From NCBI GenBank assembly GCA_031551045.1, contig JAVBOD010000015.1, positions 1 through 9,115 on the forward strand: 9,115 nt of DNA, read 5' to 3'. This DNA comes from JAVBOD01 sp031551045. GTDB lineage: Bacteria; Bacteroidota; Bacteroidia; Bacteroidales; UBA932. Position numbers and translations under genes: made by a program. The notes beneath the pieces are model-generated. The model ran no database searches and was not told the DNA's origin. It was given only the letters and a program-made list of their open reading frames with translations. Of this stretch, positions 1-6,244 are shown one piece after another. Positions within the stretch are counted from its first letter, which is position 1. Each line of letters opens with the position of its first letter.

Positions 1-926
1 ACCAATATTTCACCGGCCACGCCGGCAGCCACCAAATTTTTCGCAATATGGCGTGCGGCATAAGCGGCCGAACGATCCACCTTGCTCGAATCTTTTCCGG
101 AGAAAGCGCCTCCGCCGTGTGCACCTTTTCCGCCATACGTATCCACAATAATTTTACGGCCGGTCAAACCGGTGTCGCCATGCGGCCCGCCGATAACAAA
201 TTTTCCGGTAGGATTCACATGCAAAATATATTTCCCGTCGAACAAATTGTGCAAGCGTTTCGGCAAGCGTTTCAGCATGCGCGGCAAGAGGATTTCCTGT
301 ACATCTTTTTTGATTTGTTTTTGCATATTGGCTTCCGTATCGAAGTCGTCGTGCTGTGTCGAAATCACAATGGTGTGTACGCGCACCGGACGGTTCGTTG
401 AGTCGTATTCCACCGTGAATTGCGATTTGGAATCGGGGCGCAGGTATTTCATTTTTTTGCCTTCGCGGCGAATTACCGCCAATTCGTGCAGCGCGATTTG
501 CGACAAAATCAGCGTTACCGGCATGTAGTCGTCGGTTTCGTTGGTCGCATAGCCGAACATCATGCCTTGGTCGCCGGCGCCTTGTTCTTCCGCTTTTTTG
601 CGGACTACGCCTTGCCGGATATCGGGCGATTGCTCGTGAATGGCCGACAGTACGCCGCACGAATCGCCATCGAATTTATACTCGGCGCGGTTGTAGCCGA
701 TACGGTTAATCACACGGCGCGCCACGTCCTGCACATCGACATAGCCGTTGGTGCGCACTTCGCCGCCCACCACGGTAAGCCCGGTGGTTACAAAGGTTTC
801 GCAAGCCACTTTCGAGTCGGGGTCTTGCCGCAAAAATTCATCTAAAATAGCGTCGGAAATTTGATCCGCTACTTTGTCGGGGTGCCCTTCCGACACCGAT
901 TCTGAGGTAAAGAGATAGTTTTTCAT
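1..926 (-). CDS. metK: S-adenosylmethionine synthetase (partial, C-terminus beyond left edge)
   Basis: This enzyme makes S-adenosylmethionine from methionine and ATP in the cytoplasm and is the cell's main source of methyl donor. The start is the ATG at 926-924; the translation opens MKNYLFTSESVSEGHPDK, with the N-terminal ATP/methionine-binding SEGHPDK motif at residues 12-18. Both family signatures are visible: GAGDQGMMFGY at residues 116-126 and the glycine-rich GGGAFSGKD at 271-279. Reading stays open for 308 codons to the window edge with no stop. Bacteroidota homologues are usually longer than the E. coli enzyme, at a little over 400 residues, so roughly the last quarter is missing. The only good upstream promoter I see lies near 1306-1335, which implies a long leader. 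I looked for a SAM riboswitch there and did not recognise one. Coding sequence is visibly richer in GC than the receptor gene at 1490-4828. Identification is firm. Confidence 0.97.
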   Translation of the reverse strand, partial: MKNYLFTSESVSEGHPDKVADQISDAILDEFLRQDPDSKVACETFVTTGLTVVGGEVRTNGYVDVQDVARRVINRIGYNRAEYKFDGDSCGVLSAIHEQSPDIRQGVVRKKAEEQGAGDQGMMFGYATNETDDYMPVTLILSQIALHELAVIRREGKKMKYLRPDSKSQFTVEYDSTNRPVRVHTIVISTQHDDFDTEANMQKQIKKDVQEILLPRMLKRLPKRLHNLFDGKYILHVNPTGKFVIGGPHGDTGLTGRKIIVDTYGGKGAHGGGAFSGKDSSKVDRSAAYAARHIAKNLVAAGVAGEIL

Positions 927-958
927 TGTATTTTATGTTGATATTTAATATTGGTGTC

Positions 959-986
959 CGTCATTGCGAGCTATAGCGAAGCAATC
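959..986 (-). repeat. REP-like palindromic repeat
   Basis: The segment has outer arms ATTGC (963-967) and GCAAT (981-985) around a central perfect palindrome GCTATAGC (970-977). The minus-strand reading, GATTGCTTCG...CTCGCAATGACG, resembles a short interspersed palindromic element that recurs in many bacterial genomes. It lies about 33 bp upstream of metK and overlaps the end of the doubtful small ORF. Multiplicity in this genome cannot be tested from the window. Confidence 0.5.
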
Positions 987-1149
987 TATATTGGATATTT
1001 GAGTATTAGAATTATGCATATGATGCATTCGAATTTCGAAAGCTCGTTCAATATCATAAAATGAACCTCCACTGTCAACTCGTGTGCCAATTTTCACATT
1101 TCCAAATCCTTGTAACTCATATTTTTTCACGTAATTTATTTTATTCCAA

Positions 1150-1177
1150 GATCTAAAATCAAGGATCAAAAATCAAG
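1150..1177. repeat. 14-bp direct tandem repeat (two copies)
   Basis: Two adjacent copies, 1150-1163 (GATCTAAAATCAAG) and 1164-1177 (GATCAAAAATCAAG), differ at one position. On the minus strand that single difference turns an AGA codon into a TGA stop, and the 14-bp length shifts the reading frame. Together these account for the split in the small ORF described here. Confidence 0.8.
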
Positions 1178-1305
1178 CACTTTTTGTGATAAACTTGACT
1201 GATTGGAAAATGTTTTTTGAAAAGTCGTCGGCACTTCACGCACCGCACTTTTTAGCATTTTTTTCTGTGGTTGCAAGCAGTCAAATTTGTCCACAATTGA
1301 GGATA

Positions 1306-1335
1306 CAAAGATACAAAAGTTTTCGACAAAACAAA
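1306..1335 (-). promoter_or_regulatory. Bacteroidota-type promoter facing metK
   Basis: On the minus strand a TTTG (1335-1332) is followed after 18 bp by TATCTTTG (1313-1306), matching the Bacteroidota -33 / -7 pattern TTTG and TAnnTTTG. Transcription would start near 1300 and cross the small-ORF region before reaching metK at 926, giving a leader of about 370 nt. No closer TAnnTTTG element was found upstream of metK. Confidence 0.55.
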
Positions 1336-1431
1336 TGTTCATAAATAGTTAATAAATAGCTTACCTAATTATCAATTGATTAAGTATTTCCCCCCACACC
1401 ACATTTCACTATTTTTTAATGATTTCTTAAA

Positions 1432-1460
1432 TTTGTAATTATGTAATCAGGGTACTTTTG
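1432..1460 (+). promoter_or_regulatory. Bacteroidota-type promoter of the Oar-like gene
   Basis: TTTG at 1432-1435 is followed after 17 bp by TACTTTTG at 1453-1460, fitting the TTTG / TAnnTTTG consensus of the Bacteroidota housekeeping sigma factor. The start site would be near 1467, giving a short A-rich leader to the ATG at 1490. No Shine-Dalgarno sequence is visible, which is normal in this phylum. Confidence 0.65.
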
Positions 1461-1489
1461 CACAAAATCTATAAAAACAAATAAATTCT

Positions 1490-4400
1490 ATGAAACTATT
1501 GAAAAAACTATTTGCTTTAACAGCAATGGTGCTGGCCATTTCTACTATGGCAACGGCACAGGTGACGACATCCTCAATGAGTGGACGTGTGGTTGACGAG
1601 AGAGAATCTCTGGTCGGAGTAACGATCAAAGCAACACACCAACCAACAGGAACCGTTTATTTTGGGACAACCCGTACCGACGGTACTTATACTTTGCTAA
1701 ACATGCGTATTGGAGGGCCATACTCCGTCGAGTTTTCGTTTTTAGGCTATCACACAAAAACTTTTTCGGATATTTCATTGGCATTAGGACAAGAATTGAC
1801 GTTAAATGCGACTTTAGTTGAAAATGTGCAAACACTAGAAGAAGTCGTTGTAATAGGCGAACAAAATCCGGTCATTTCAGCTAATCGTACTGGAGCTCAA
1901 GAAGTTATTAATCGTGAAAAAATGAATAAACTTCCTACATTCAACCGTTCTCTAAGCGATTTTACCAAGTTGACACCAATGAGTAGTGGTAATAACTTTG
2001 CCGGGGTATCTTATCGATACAATAACGTAACGGTCGATGGAGCTTCATTTAATAACTCATTCGGTTTAAGTTCGTCATTGGGCGCTTCCGGAATAGAGCC
2101 TATATCTTTAGAAGCGCTGGAGCAAGTACAAGTTATGATAGCCCCTTACGACGTACGTAACGGAGGTTTTACCGGCGCCGGTATCAACTCGGTAACCAAA
2201 TCGGGGAGTAACGAGTTTCACGCCTCTGCATATATGTATATTAAGAGCCCTGATTTAACAGGATACACGGTAAAAGACCAAATTGTACCGGTTTCCGATT
2301 TCTCAAATCATCAATACGGAGTAGCTTTTTCGGGTCCGATCATTAAAAATAAATTGTTTTTCTACCTAAATGGAGAACTTGATCGACAGGAACTTCCTAT
2401 TAATTACACCACGGCAAACTCGAAACCTACTCCTGCTGTATTACAAGATTTGTCTAATTTCTTAAACCAACAATTCAACTATAGCCCCGGCCAATTCGAC
2501 TTGGCGGCACGTAATACCGAAGCAGACAGGCTTACCGCCCGTATCGATTGGAACATCAATTCTAACAATGTATTGAGTGTAAAGTATTACTATTTGAAAT
2601 CATTTGCAACTAATAACCCATCTACTTCCGGAGCTCCGCTAAACGGACGCGGCCCTAACGAGTATGCTATTCCTTTCACTTCTGCTTTTTATCGTTCCAA
2701 TAATAACTTCAATATCATAATGGCCGATTTGAACACTATTATTAACGATAGAATGACTAATTACTTCAAGGTTGGCTACTCAAGGCTTCGCGATTACCGT
2801 GATATGGACGGCGGATTTTTCCCGCAAGTTGATATCTTGGATGGCGGCTCTCCTCTCCAAGCATACACTACATTCGGAACAGAAGCCAACTCTTACAATA
2901 ACAAATTGGATACAGATATTTGGCAAATCCAAGACAACTTTATTATTAATTTAGATAAACACCAGATTACTATCGGAACACAAAGCGATTACCGTTCCTT
3001 TGTCAATGGTTTTGCGCAAAATTATCCGGGTGCATGGGTCTTCAATTCTCTAAATGATTTCAAGTTTAATGTACTCGCCACTAAAGATTATTTGGCGGCT
3101 AACGGGGGCAGTATGACTGGATTTAATATTCGTAATTTTTCCCCAACAGACTATGGTTTTGATTCCGCAGTTAATGGAGTACCAAATAATGCAGGAACCG
3201 GGAATAGTTCTTATCGGCAAAAATATTCACTGACAGACGATTTTCCTTATGCGAAAGTAAATGTTCTGCAATTGGGATTTTATGTACAAGACAAGTGGAA
3301 GATAAATGACCAATTGAATGTGACTGCCGGTTTGCGTGTAGATATTCCTATCTTTACCACAGATCTTCCCGAGAATCCGAGAGTGGCCGCAGAAACCTAT
3401 CGTGATGGCATTAAAGTTGATGTATCTAAATATCCTAACGCCAAACCGATGTTCTCACCCCGCTTAGGCTTCAACTATAAACCATTGGAAGACGGGTCAC
3501 TGCAAATACGTGGCGGCACAGGTTTATTTGCCGGAACGCCTCCCTATGTATGGTTGAGCAATCAAGCCGGTAATAACGGCGTACTGTTTGGAGATATTGA
3601 TATTTCTGGTGTTAGAAAAGATAGCCTTGGATTTACAGGTAATCTCAATACTTATAAACCGGCTGCAGGAGCGGCTACGCGTGCCGATATTAATGCAACG
3701 GATTCTGACTTTAAATATCCCAATGTTTGGAAAAGTGATTTAGCCATTGACTATAAATTTTTAAACGGATGGGTAGCAACTCTTGAATTCTTATATTCAA
3801 AAGATTTAAATGCTATTTATCACGATAATATTGGCATTCAACTAACTGAATTTTTTGTAAAAGATGGTGGAGATGGTGCAACCCGTCCCTTTTATAAGCG
3901 AGGTTCCGGCAATTGGATGAGCGACCAACCCGGCAATCAGGGAGCGGCAAACAATGTTATTCTTTTACGTAATGGAAGTAAAGGCTATGCATTCTTCGGG
4001 ACAGCACAACTTCAAAAAACATTTAATGAAGGTTTATTTAAAGGACTATACCTGAACGCTTCTTATACCATGGGTATATCAAAAGGTTTGACAGATGGTT
4101 CTTCGTCCACCGCATTCTCTGCTTGGCAATATCGTCAAGCAATTGACCCCAATGCACAAGAAGTGGGATACAATGCTGGTTCTGTAAACGGCCGTCTTTT
4201 AGCCTCAGCTTTCTACACAGCGAACTGGAGCAAGAATGCGGCAACAAACATTGGCGTTATTTATCAAGGATATAACCCTTTCCGTTATTCTTATTGCTAT
4301 TCCGGAGATGCAAATGGCGACGGTTCTTCGGCAAATGACTTGATTTATATTCCGAAAAATTTTGATGAAGCAAAAGATCATTTGCTAGCTACCGGGTTTA

Positions 4401-4828
4401 ACTCTCAGCAAGAAGCATGGGAAGCAATGGATAAGTTTATTTCCCAAGACCCTTATCTCAGCAAACATCGTGGCCAATATGCCGAACGTAATGGTGCTGT
4501 GGTTCCTTGGGCAAATCAATTAGATTTGAGCCTTTATCATGATATTAAATTTTTCCAACGTAACGACCGTTCACATACAATTCGCTTTAGCCTTGATATT
4601 GCTAATTTCTTGAACCTATTGAACAGGAATTGGGGCGTTCAACAAACCACTGTTTTAGGTGGTCTAACGAGTCCACAATATCAATTCTTAACGGCAACGA
4701 CCCCCACTGCAGCAAATAATTACACATTACAATATAGAATGCGTACAGAGTTGCCGGAAACATTTCAAGACTTTACCGGAAGTGATTCCCGCTGGCAAGC
4801 GGTATTCGGAATTAAATATATATTTTAA
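1490..4828 (+). CDS. Oar-like TonB-dependent outer-membrane protein
   Basis: This is a large outer-membrane beta-barrel of 1112 residues. A Sec signal peptide covers about residues 1-23 (MKLLKKLFAL..., cleavage after ATA before Q24). A carboxypeptidase-regulatory-like beta-sandwich follows at about 29-110 (SGRVVDE at 31-37, TDGTYTL at 63-69), then the TonB-dependent plug from about 115 (LEEVVVIG at 116-123) to about 235, then the barrel to a terminal aromatic strand ending in KYIF. This domain order and length match the Oar-like family of TonB-dependent receptors common in Bacteroidota. It is not a SusC, because no SusD-like lipoprotein gene follows. An acidic loop motif DANGDG at 940-945 recalls calcium-binding loops. 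Substrate cannot be told. The gene stands alone, with its own promoter upstream and a strong terminator downstream. Coding sequence is more AT-rich than metK or the second receptor. Confidence 0.93.
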   Translation: MKLLKKLFALTAMVLAISTMATAQVTTSSMSGRVVDERESLVGVTIKATHQPTGTVYFGTTRTDGTYTLLNMRIGGPYSVEFSFLGYHTKTFSDISLALGQELTLNATLVENVQTLEEVVVIGEQNPVISANRTGAQEVINREKMNKLPTFNRSLSDFTKLTPMSSGNNFAGVSYRYNNVTVDGASFNNSFGLSSSLGASGIEPISLEALEQVQVMIAPYDVRNGGFTGAGINSVTKSGSNEFHASAYMYIKSPDLTGYTVKDQIVPVSDFSNHQYGVAFSGPIIKNKLFFYLNGELDRQELPINYTTANSKPTPAVLQDLSNFLNQQFNYSPGQFDLAARNTEADRLTARIDWNINSNNVLSVKYYYLKSFATNNPSTSGAPLNGRGPNEYAIPFTSAFYRSNNNFNIIMADLNTIINDRMTNYFKVGYSRLRDYRDMDGGFFPQVDILDGGSPLQAYTTFGTEANSYNNKLDTDIWQIQDNFIINLDKHQITIGTQSDYRSFVNGFAQNYPGAWVFNSLNDFKFNVLATKDYLAANGGSMTGFNIRNFSPTDYGFDSAVNGVPNNAGTGNSSYRQKYSLTDDFPYAKVNVLQLGFYVQDKWKINDQLNVTAGLRVDIPIFTTDLPENPRVAAETYRDGIKVDVSKYPNAKPMFSPRLGFNYKPLEDGSLQIRGGTGLFAGTPPYVWLSNQAGNNGVLFGDIDISGVRKDSLGFTGNLNTYKPAAGAATRADINATDSDFKYPNVWKSDLAIDYKFLNGWVATLEFLYSKDLNAIYHDNIGIQLTEFFVKDGGDGATRPFYKRGSGNWMSDQPGNQGAANNVILLRNGSKGYAFFGTAQLQKTFNEGLFKGLYLNASYTMGISKGLTDGSSSTAFSAWQYRQAIDPNAQEVGYNAGSVNGRLLASAFYTANWSKNAATNIGVIYQGYNPFRYSYCYSGDANGDGSSANDLIYIPKNFDEAKDHLLATGFNSQQEAWEAMDKFISQDPYLSKHRGQYAERNGAVVPWANQLDLSLYHDIKFFQRNDRSHTIRFSLDIANFLNLLNRNWGVQQTTVLGGLTSPQYQFLTATTPTAANNYTLQYRMRTELPETFQDFTGSDSRWQAVFGIKYIF

Positions 4829-4848
4829 TCTATTAATTCTACATACAC

Positions 4849-4887
4849 AACAAACAAGCAACCTCTCTTCGGGGTTGCTTGTTTGTT
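4849..4887 (+). terminator. Intrinsic terminator after the Oar-like gene
   Basis: A perfect 15-bp stem, 4849-4863 (AACAAACAAGCAACC) with 4873-4887, closes a 9-nt loop and runs into a T-rich tail (4886-4889). It sits 20 bp after the stop codon at 4826-4828. The stem is strong and nearly symmetrical in base content, but the T tail lies on the plus strand, fitting the upstream gene. Confidence 0.9.
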
Positions 4888-4917
4888 TTATAACTGTCTT
4901 TTGGTATAATCGTTTCA

Positions 4918-4965
4918 TTCTTTATAAAGAACGTTTTCAAATACATTTTGTTCTTTTGAAAGAAC
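4918..4965. repeat. 48-bp direct repeat, left copy (paired palindromes)
   Basis: This copy matches 6195-6242 at 46 of 48 positions. It contains two inverted-repeat sites: site A, a perfect 14-bp palindrome TTCTTTATAAAGAA at 4918-4931, and site B, GTTCTTTTGAAAGAAC at 4950-4965, with arms GTTCTTT / AAAGAAC around a TG spacer. The centres are 33 bp apart, about three helical turns. Site B lies in the spacer of the ATPase promoter. The symmetrical pair could be operator sites, RNA hairpins or recombination ends; the sequence alone does not decide. Confidence 0.9.
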
Positions 4966-4977
4966 GTTTTATCTTTG
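4947..4977 (+). promoter_or_regulatory. Promoter of the ATPase gene, overlapped by palindrome B
   Basis: TTTG at 4947-4950, a 19-bp spacer and TATCTTTG at 4970-4977 make a textbook Bacteroidota promoter. Transcription would begin near 4984, only about a dozen bases before the ATG at 4996. Palindrome B (4950-4965) fills most of the spacer, where a bound protein would be expected to block RNA polymerase. Confidence 0.7.
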
Positions 4978-4995
4978 TGGAAAATTACAAATAAT

Positions 4996-6189
4996 ATGAA
5001 TACGCTTTTCCGGCACTACGAACGCTTGCTTCAAAACATAGAAATGAAGCACCTGCGGTACCTGCACAAAAAAATAAACTGGAAAAACCGGCTTATCGCC
5101 ATTACCGGTGCACGCGGGGCAGGAAAAACAACCTTGCTGCTGCAGCATATCAAAGCAAATTTTCCGAACGAAAAGAAAGCACTTTACGTGAGCTTAGACA
5201 ATATGTGGTTTGCTAAAAATTCGCTATCCGAATTGGCTGATTATTTTTATGCCTATGGTGGCACACACTTATTTATTGACGAGGTGCACCGCTATCCGAG
5301 CTGGGCGGTGGAAGTAAAGAATCTATACGATAGCTACCCGAAACTACATATTGTGTTTACCGGCTCTTCTATTCTGGAAATTCACAAGTCGAATGCCGAT
5401 TTGTCGCGTAGGGCTATTAACTACAGCCTCGAAGGGCTTTCGTTTCGGGAGTTTTTAGCATTCGAAAAAAAACTGAATATACAGCCGCTCTCACTAAATG
5501 AAATATTGTCCGACCATCAAAGTATCGCCGGGAAGATTACAAAGAAAATCAAAGTGCTTCCGGAATTTCAAAAATATCTTAAACATGGCTACTATCCGTT
5601 CTACAAAGAGGATATTAAAGACTATCCGATACGATTGCAAAATGTGGTCAACATCATTATAGAAAACGACCTTCCGGCAGTGGAGCGCGTTGAATATAAC
5701 AGCATTTTGAAAATAAAAAAATTGTTGATGATTATTTCTTCATTAGTACCGTTTACTCCGAACATTGCCACATTGTGCAACGAAATAGAAACGAACAGGG
5801 CTTACACGTTGAAGTATATCAACTATCTGCAAAAAGCCTGTTTAATACGTTCGCTGCTGGCGCCACAAAAAAGCATGAGCCTGCTGAGCAAGCCGGAAAA
5901 AATTTACCTTGACAATACCAATCTTTTATATGCGTTGAATTCTTCCACTGTGGAGACTGGCAACGTGCGCGAAACTTTTTTTGCCAATCAGTTAAGCGTA
6001 AGCCACAAATTAACCACCGCCGTATCGGGCGATTTCATGGTGGATAATAAATATCTCTTCGAGATAGGCGGTGCCAGCAAAGGATTCAATCAAATCAAAA
6101 ATATCAAAAACAGTTTTGTGGCTGCCGATGATATAGAAACCGGCTTCGGCAATAAAATTCCATTATGGTTATTTGGATTGATTTATTGA
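4996..6189 (+). CDS. AAA ATPase, AAA_14 / DUF4143-type
   Basis: The product is a 397-residue soluble ATP-binding protein. Walker A GARGAGKTT is at residues 38-46, Walker B HLFIDEVHR at 91-99, a sensor-1-like TGSS at 122-125, and a candidate arginine finger pair at R138-R139. The C-terminal part, with DFMVDNKYLFEIGG about 50 residues from the end, resembles the DUF4143 region, whose fold is related to PD-(D/E)XK nucleases; the usual catalytic pattern is only partly kept. This family is abundant and often multi-copy in Bacteroidota and archaea, and its cellular role is unsettled. The ATG at 4996 is chosen over an in-frame TTG at 4975 because the TTG lies inside the -7 promoter element. The gene is monocistronic, flanked by near-identical 48-bp repeats, and convergent with the next gene. 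There are no signal peptide or membrane segments. Confidence 0.9.
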   Translation: MNTLFRHYERLLQNIEMKHLRYLHKKINWKNRLIAITGARGAGKTTLLLQHIKANFPNEKKALYVSLDNMWFAKNSLSELADYFYAYGGTHLFIDEVHRYPSWAVEVKNLYDSYPKLHIVFTGSSILEIHKSNADLSRRAINYSLEGLSFREFLAFEKKLNIQPLSLNEILSDHQSIAGKITKKIKVLPEFQKYLKHGYYPFYKEDIKDYPIRLQNVVNIIIENDLPAVERVEYNSILKIKKLLMIISSLVPFTPNIATLCNEIETNRAYTLKYINYLQKACLIRSLLAPQKSMSLLSKPEKIYLDNTNLLYALNSSTVETGNVRETFFANQLSVSHKLTTAVSGDFMVDNKYLFEIGGASKGFNQIKNIKNSFVAADDIETGFGNKIPLWLFGLIY

Positions 6190-6190
6190 A

Positions 6191-6212
6191 AACGTTCTTT
6201 ATAAAGAACGTT
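6191..6212 (-). terminator. 22-bp perfect palindrome between convergent genes, possible terminator
   Basis: The half-site AACGTTCTTTA is repeated as its exact reverse complement, extending palindrome A of the right repeat. It lies 2 bp after the ATPase stop codon. On the minus strand the hairpin is followed by TTTTC, so it could end transcripts of the receptor gene whose stop is at 6247-6245. On the plus strand no T run follows. A terminator role is inference; it may equally be a binding site that belongs to the repeat. Confidence 0.45.
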
Positions 6213-6242
6213 CTCAGATACATTTTGTTCTTTTGAAAGAAC
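6195..6242. repeat. 48-bp direct repeat, right copy (paired palindromes)
   Basis: This is the second copy of the repeat at 4918-4965, in the same orientation, with two mismatches (T/C and A/G near the middle). It has palindrome A at 6195-6208 and palindrome B at 6227-6242, again with centres 33 bp apart. It fills the gap between the ATPase stop (6189) and the receptor stop (6245). Unlike the left copy it is not followed by a TAnnTTTG element, so it is not simply a duplicated promoter. Confidence 0.9.
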
Positions 6243-6244
6243 AC

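Larger units (their letters stand above)
945..1258 (-). pseudogene. Possible small ORF broken by a 14-bp duplication (doubtful)
   Basis: Two short minus-strand frames abut here. The first runs from an ATG at 1258 to a TGA at 1168-1166 (30 residues, MLKSAVREVPTTFQKTFSNQ and on). The second runs from about 1169 to a TAA at 947-945, has no ATG of its own (TTG, or an internal GTG) and contains GNVKIGTRVDSGGSFYDIER. The break falls in a 14-bp tandem repeat (1150-1177). Reading through only the second repeat copy joins the frames into one ORF of 99 codons, ending ...FAIARNDGHQY inside a REP-like palindrome, 18 bp before metK. I recognise no domain. It may be a decayed gene, a genome-specific repeat that happens to stay open, or simply the metK leader. 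Treat it as low confidence. Confidence 0.25.
927..1489. other. Divergent intergenic region between metK and the Oar-like gene
   Basis: This 563-bp AT-rich stretch separates two divergently transcribed genes. It holds one promoter per direction, a REP-like palindrome near metK, a 14-bp tandem repeat and a doubtful broken small ORF on the minus strand, each listed separately. The homopolymeric stretch 1340-1435 is AT-rich and shows no recognisable RNA gene. I see no tRNA, no SAM riboswitch and no convincing terminator here. Confidence 0.7.

Noticed and set aside
154..660. Minus-strand open frame of 168 codons inside metK
   Set aside because: It is an out-of-frame reading of the metK coding sequence, rich in Arg and Ala, with no recognisable motif.
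1490..4828. SusC-type glycan receptor
   Set aside because: Length and the carboxypeptidase-like domain are compatible, but no SusD-like gene or glycan-degrading enzyme is adjacent and the plug and barrel resemble the Oar-like group better.
4975..4995. Upstream TTG start for the ATPase
   Set aside because: The TTG is part of the TATCTTTG promoter element and would lie upstream of the predicted transcript start.
4918..6242. CRISPR or tandem array reading of the repeats
   Set aside because: There are only two copies, separated by a whole gene, with no spacer structure.
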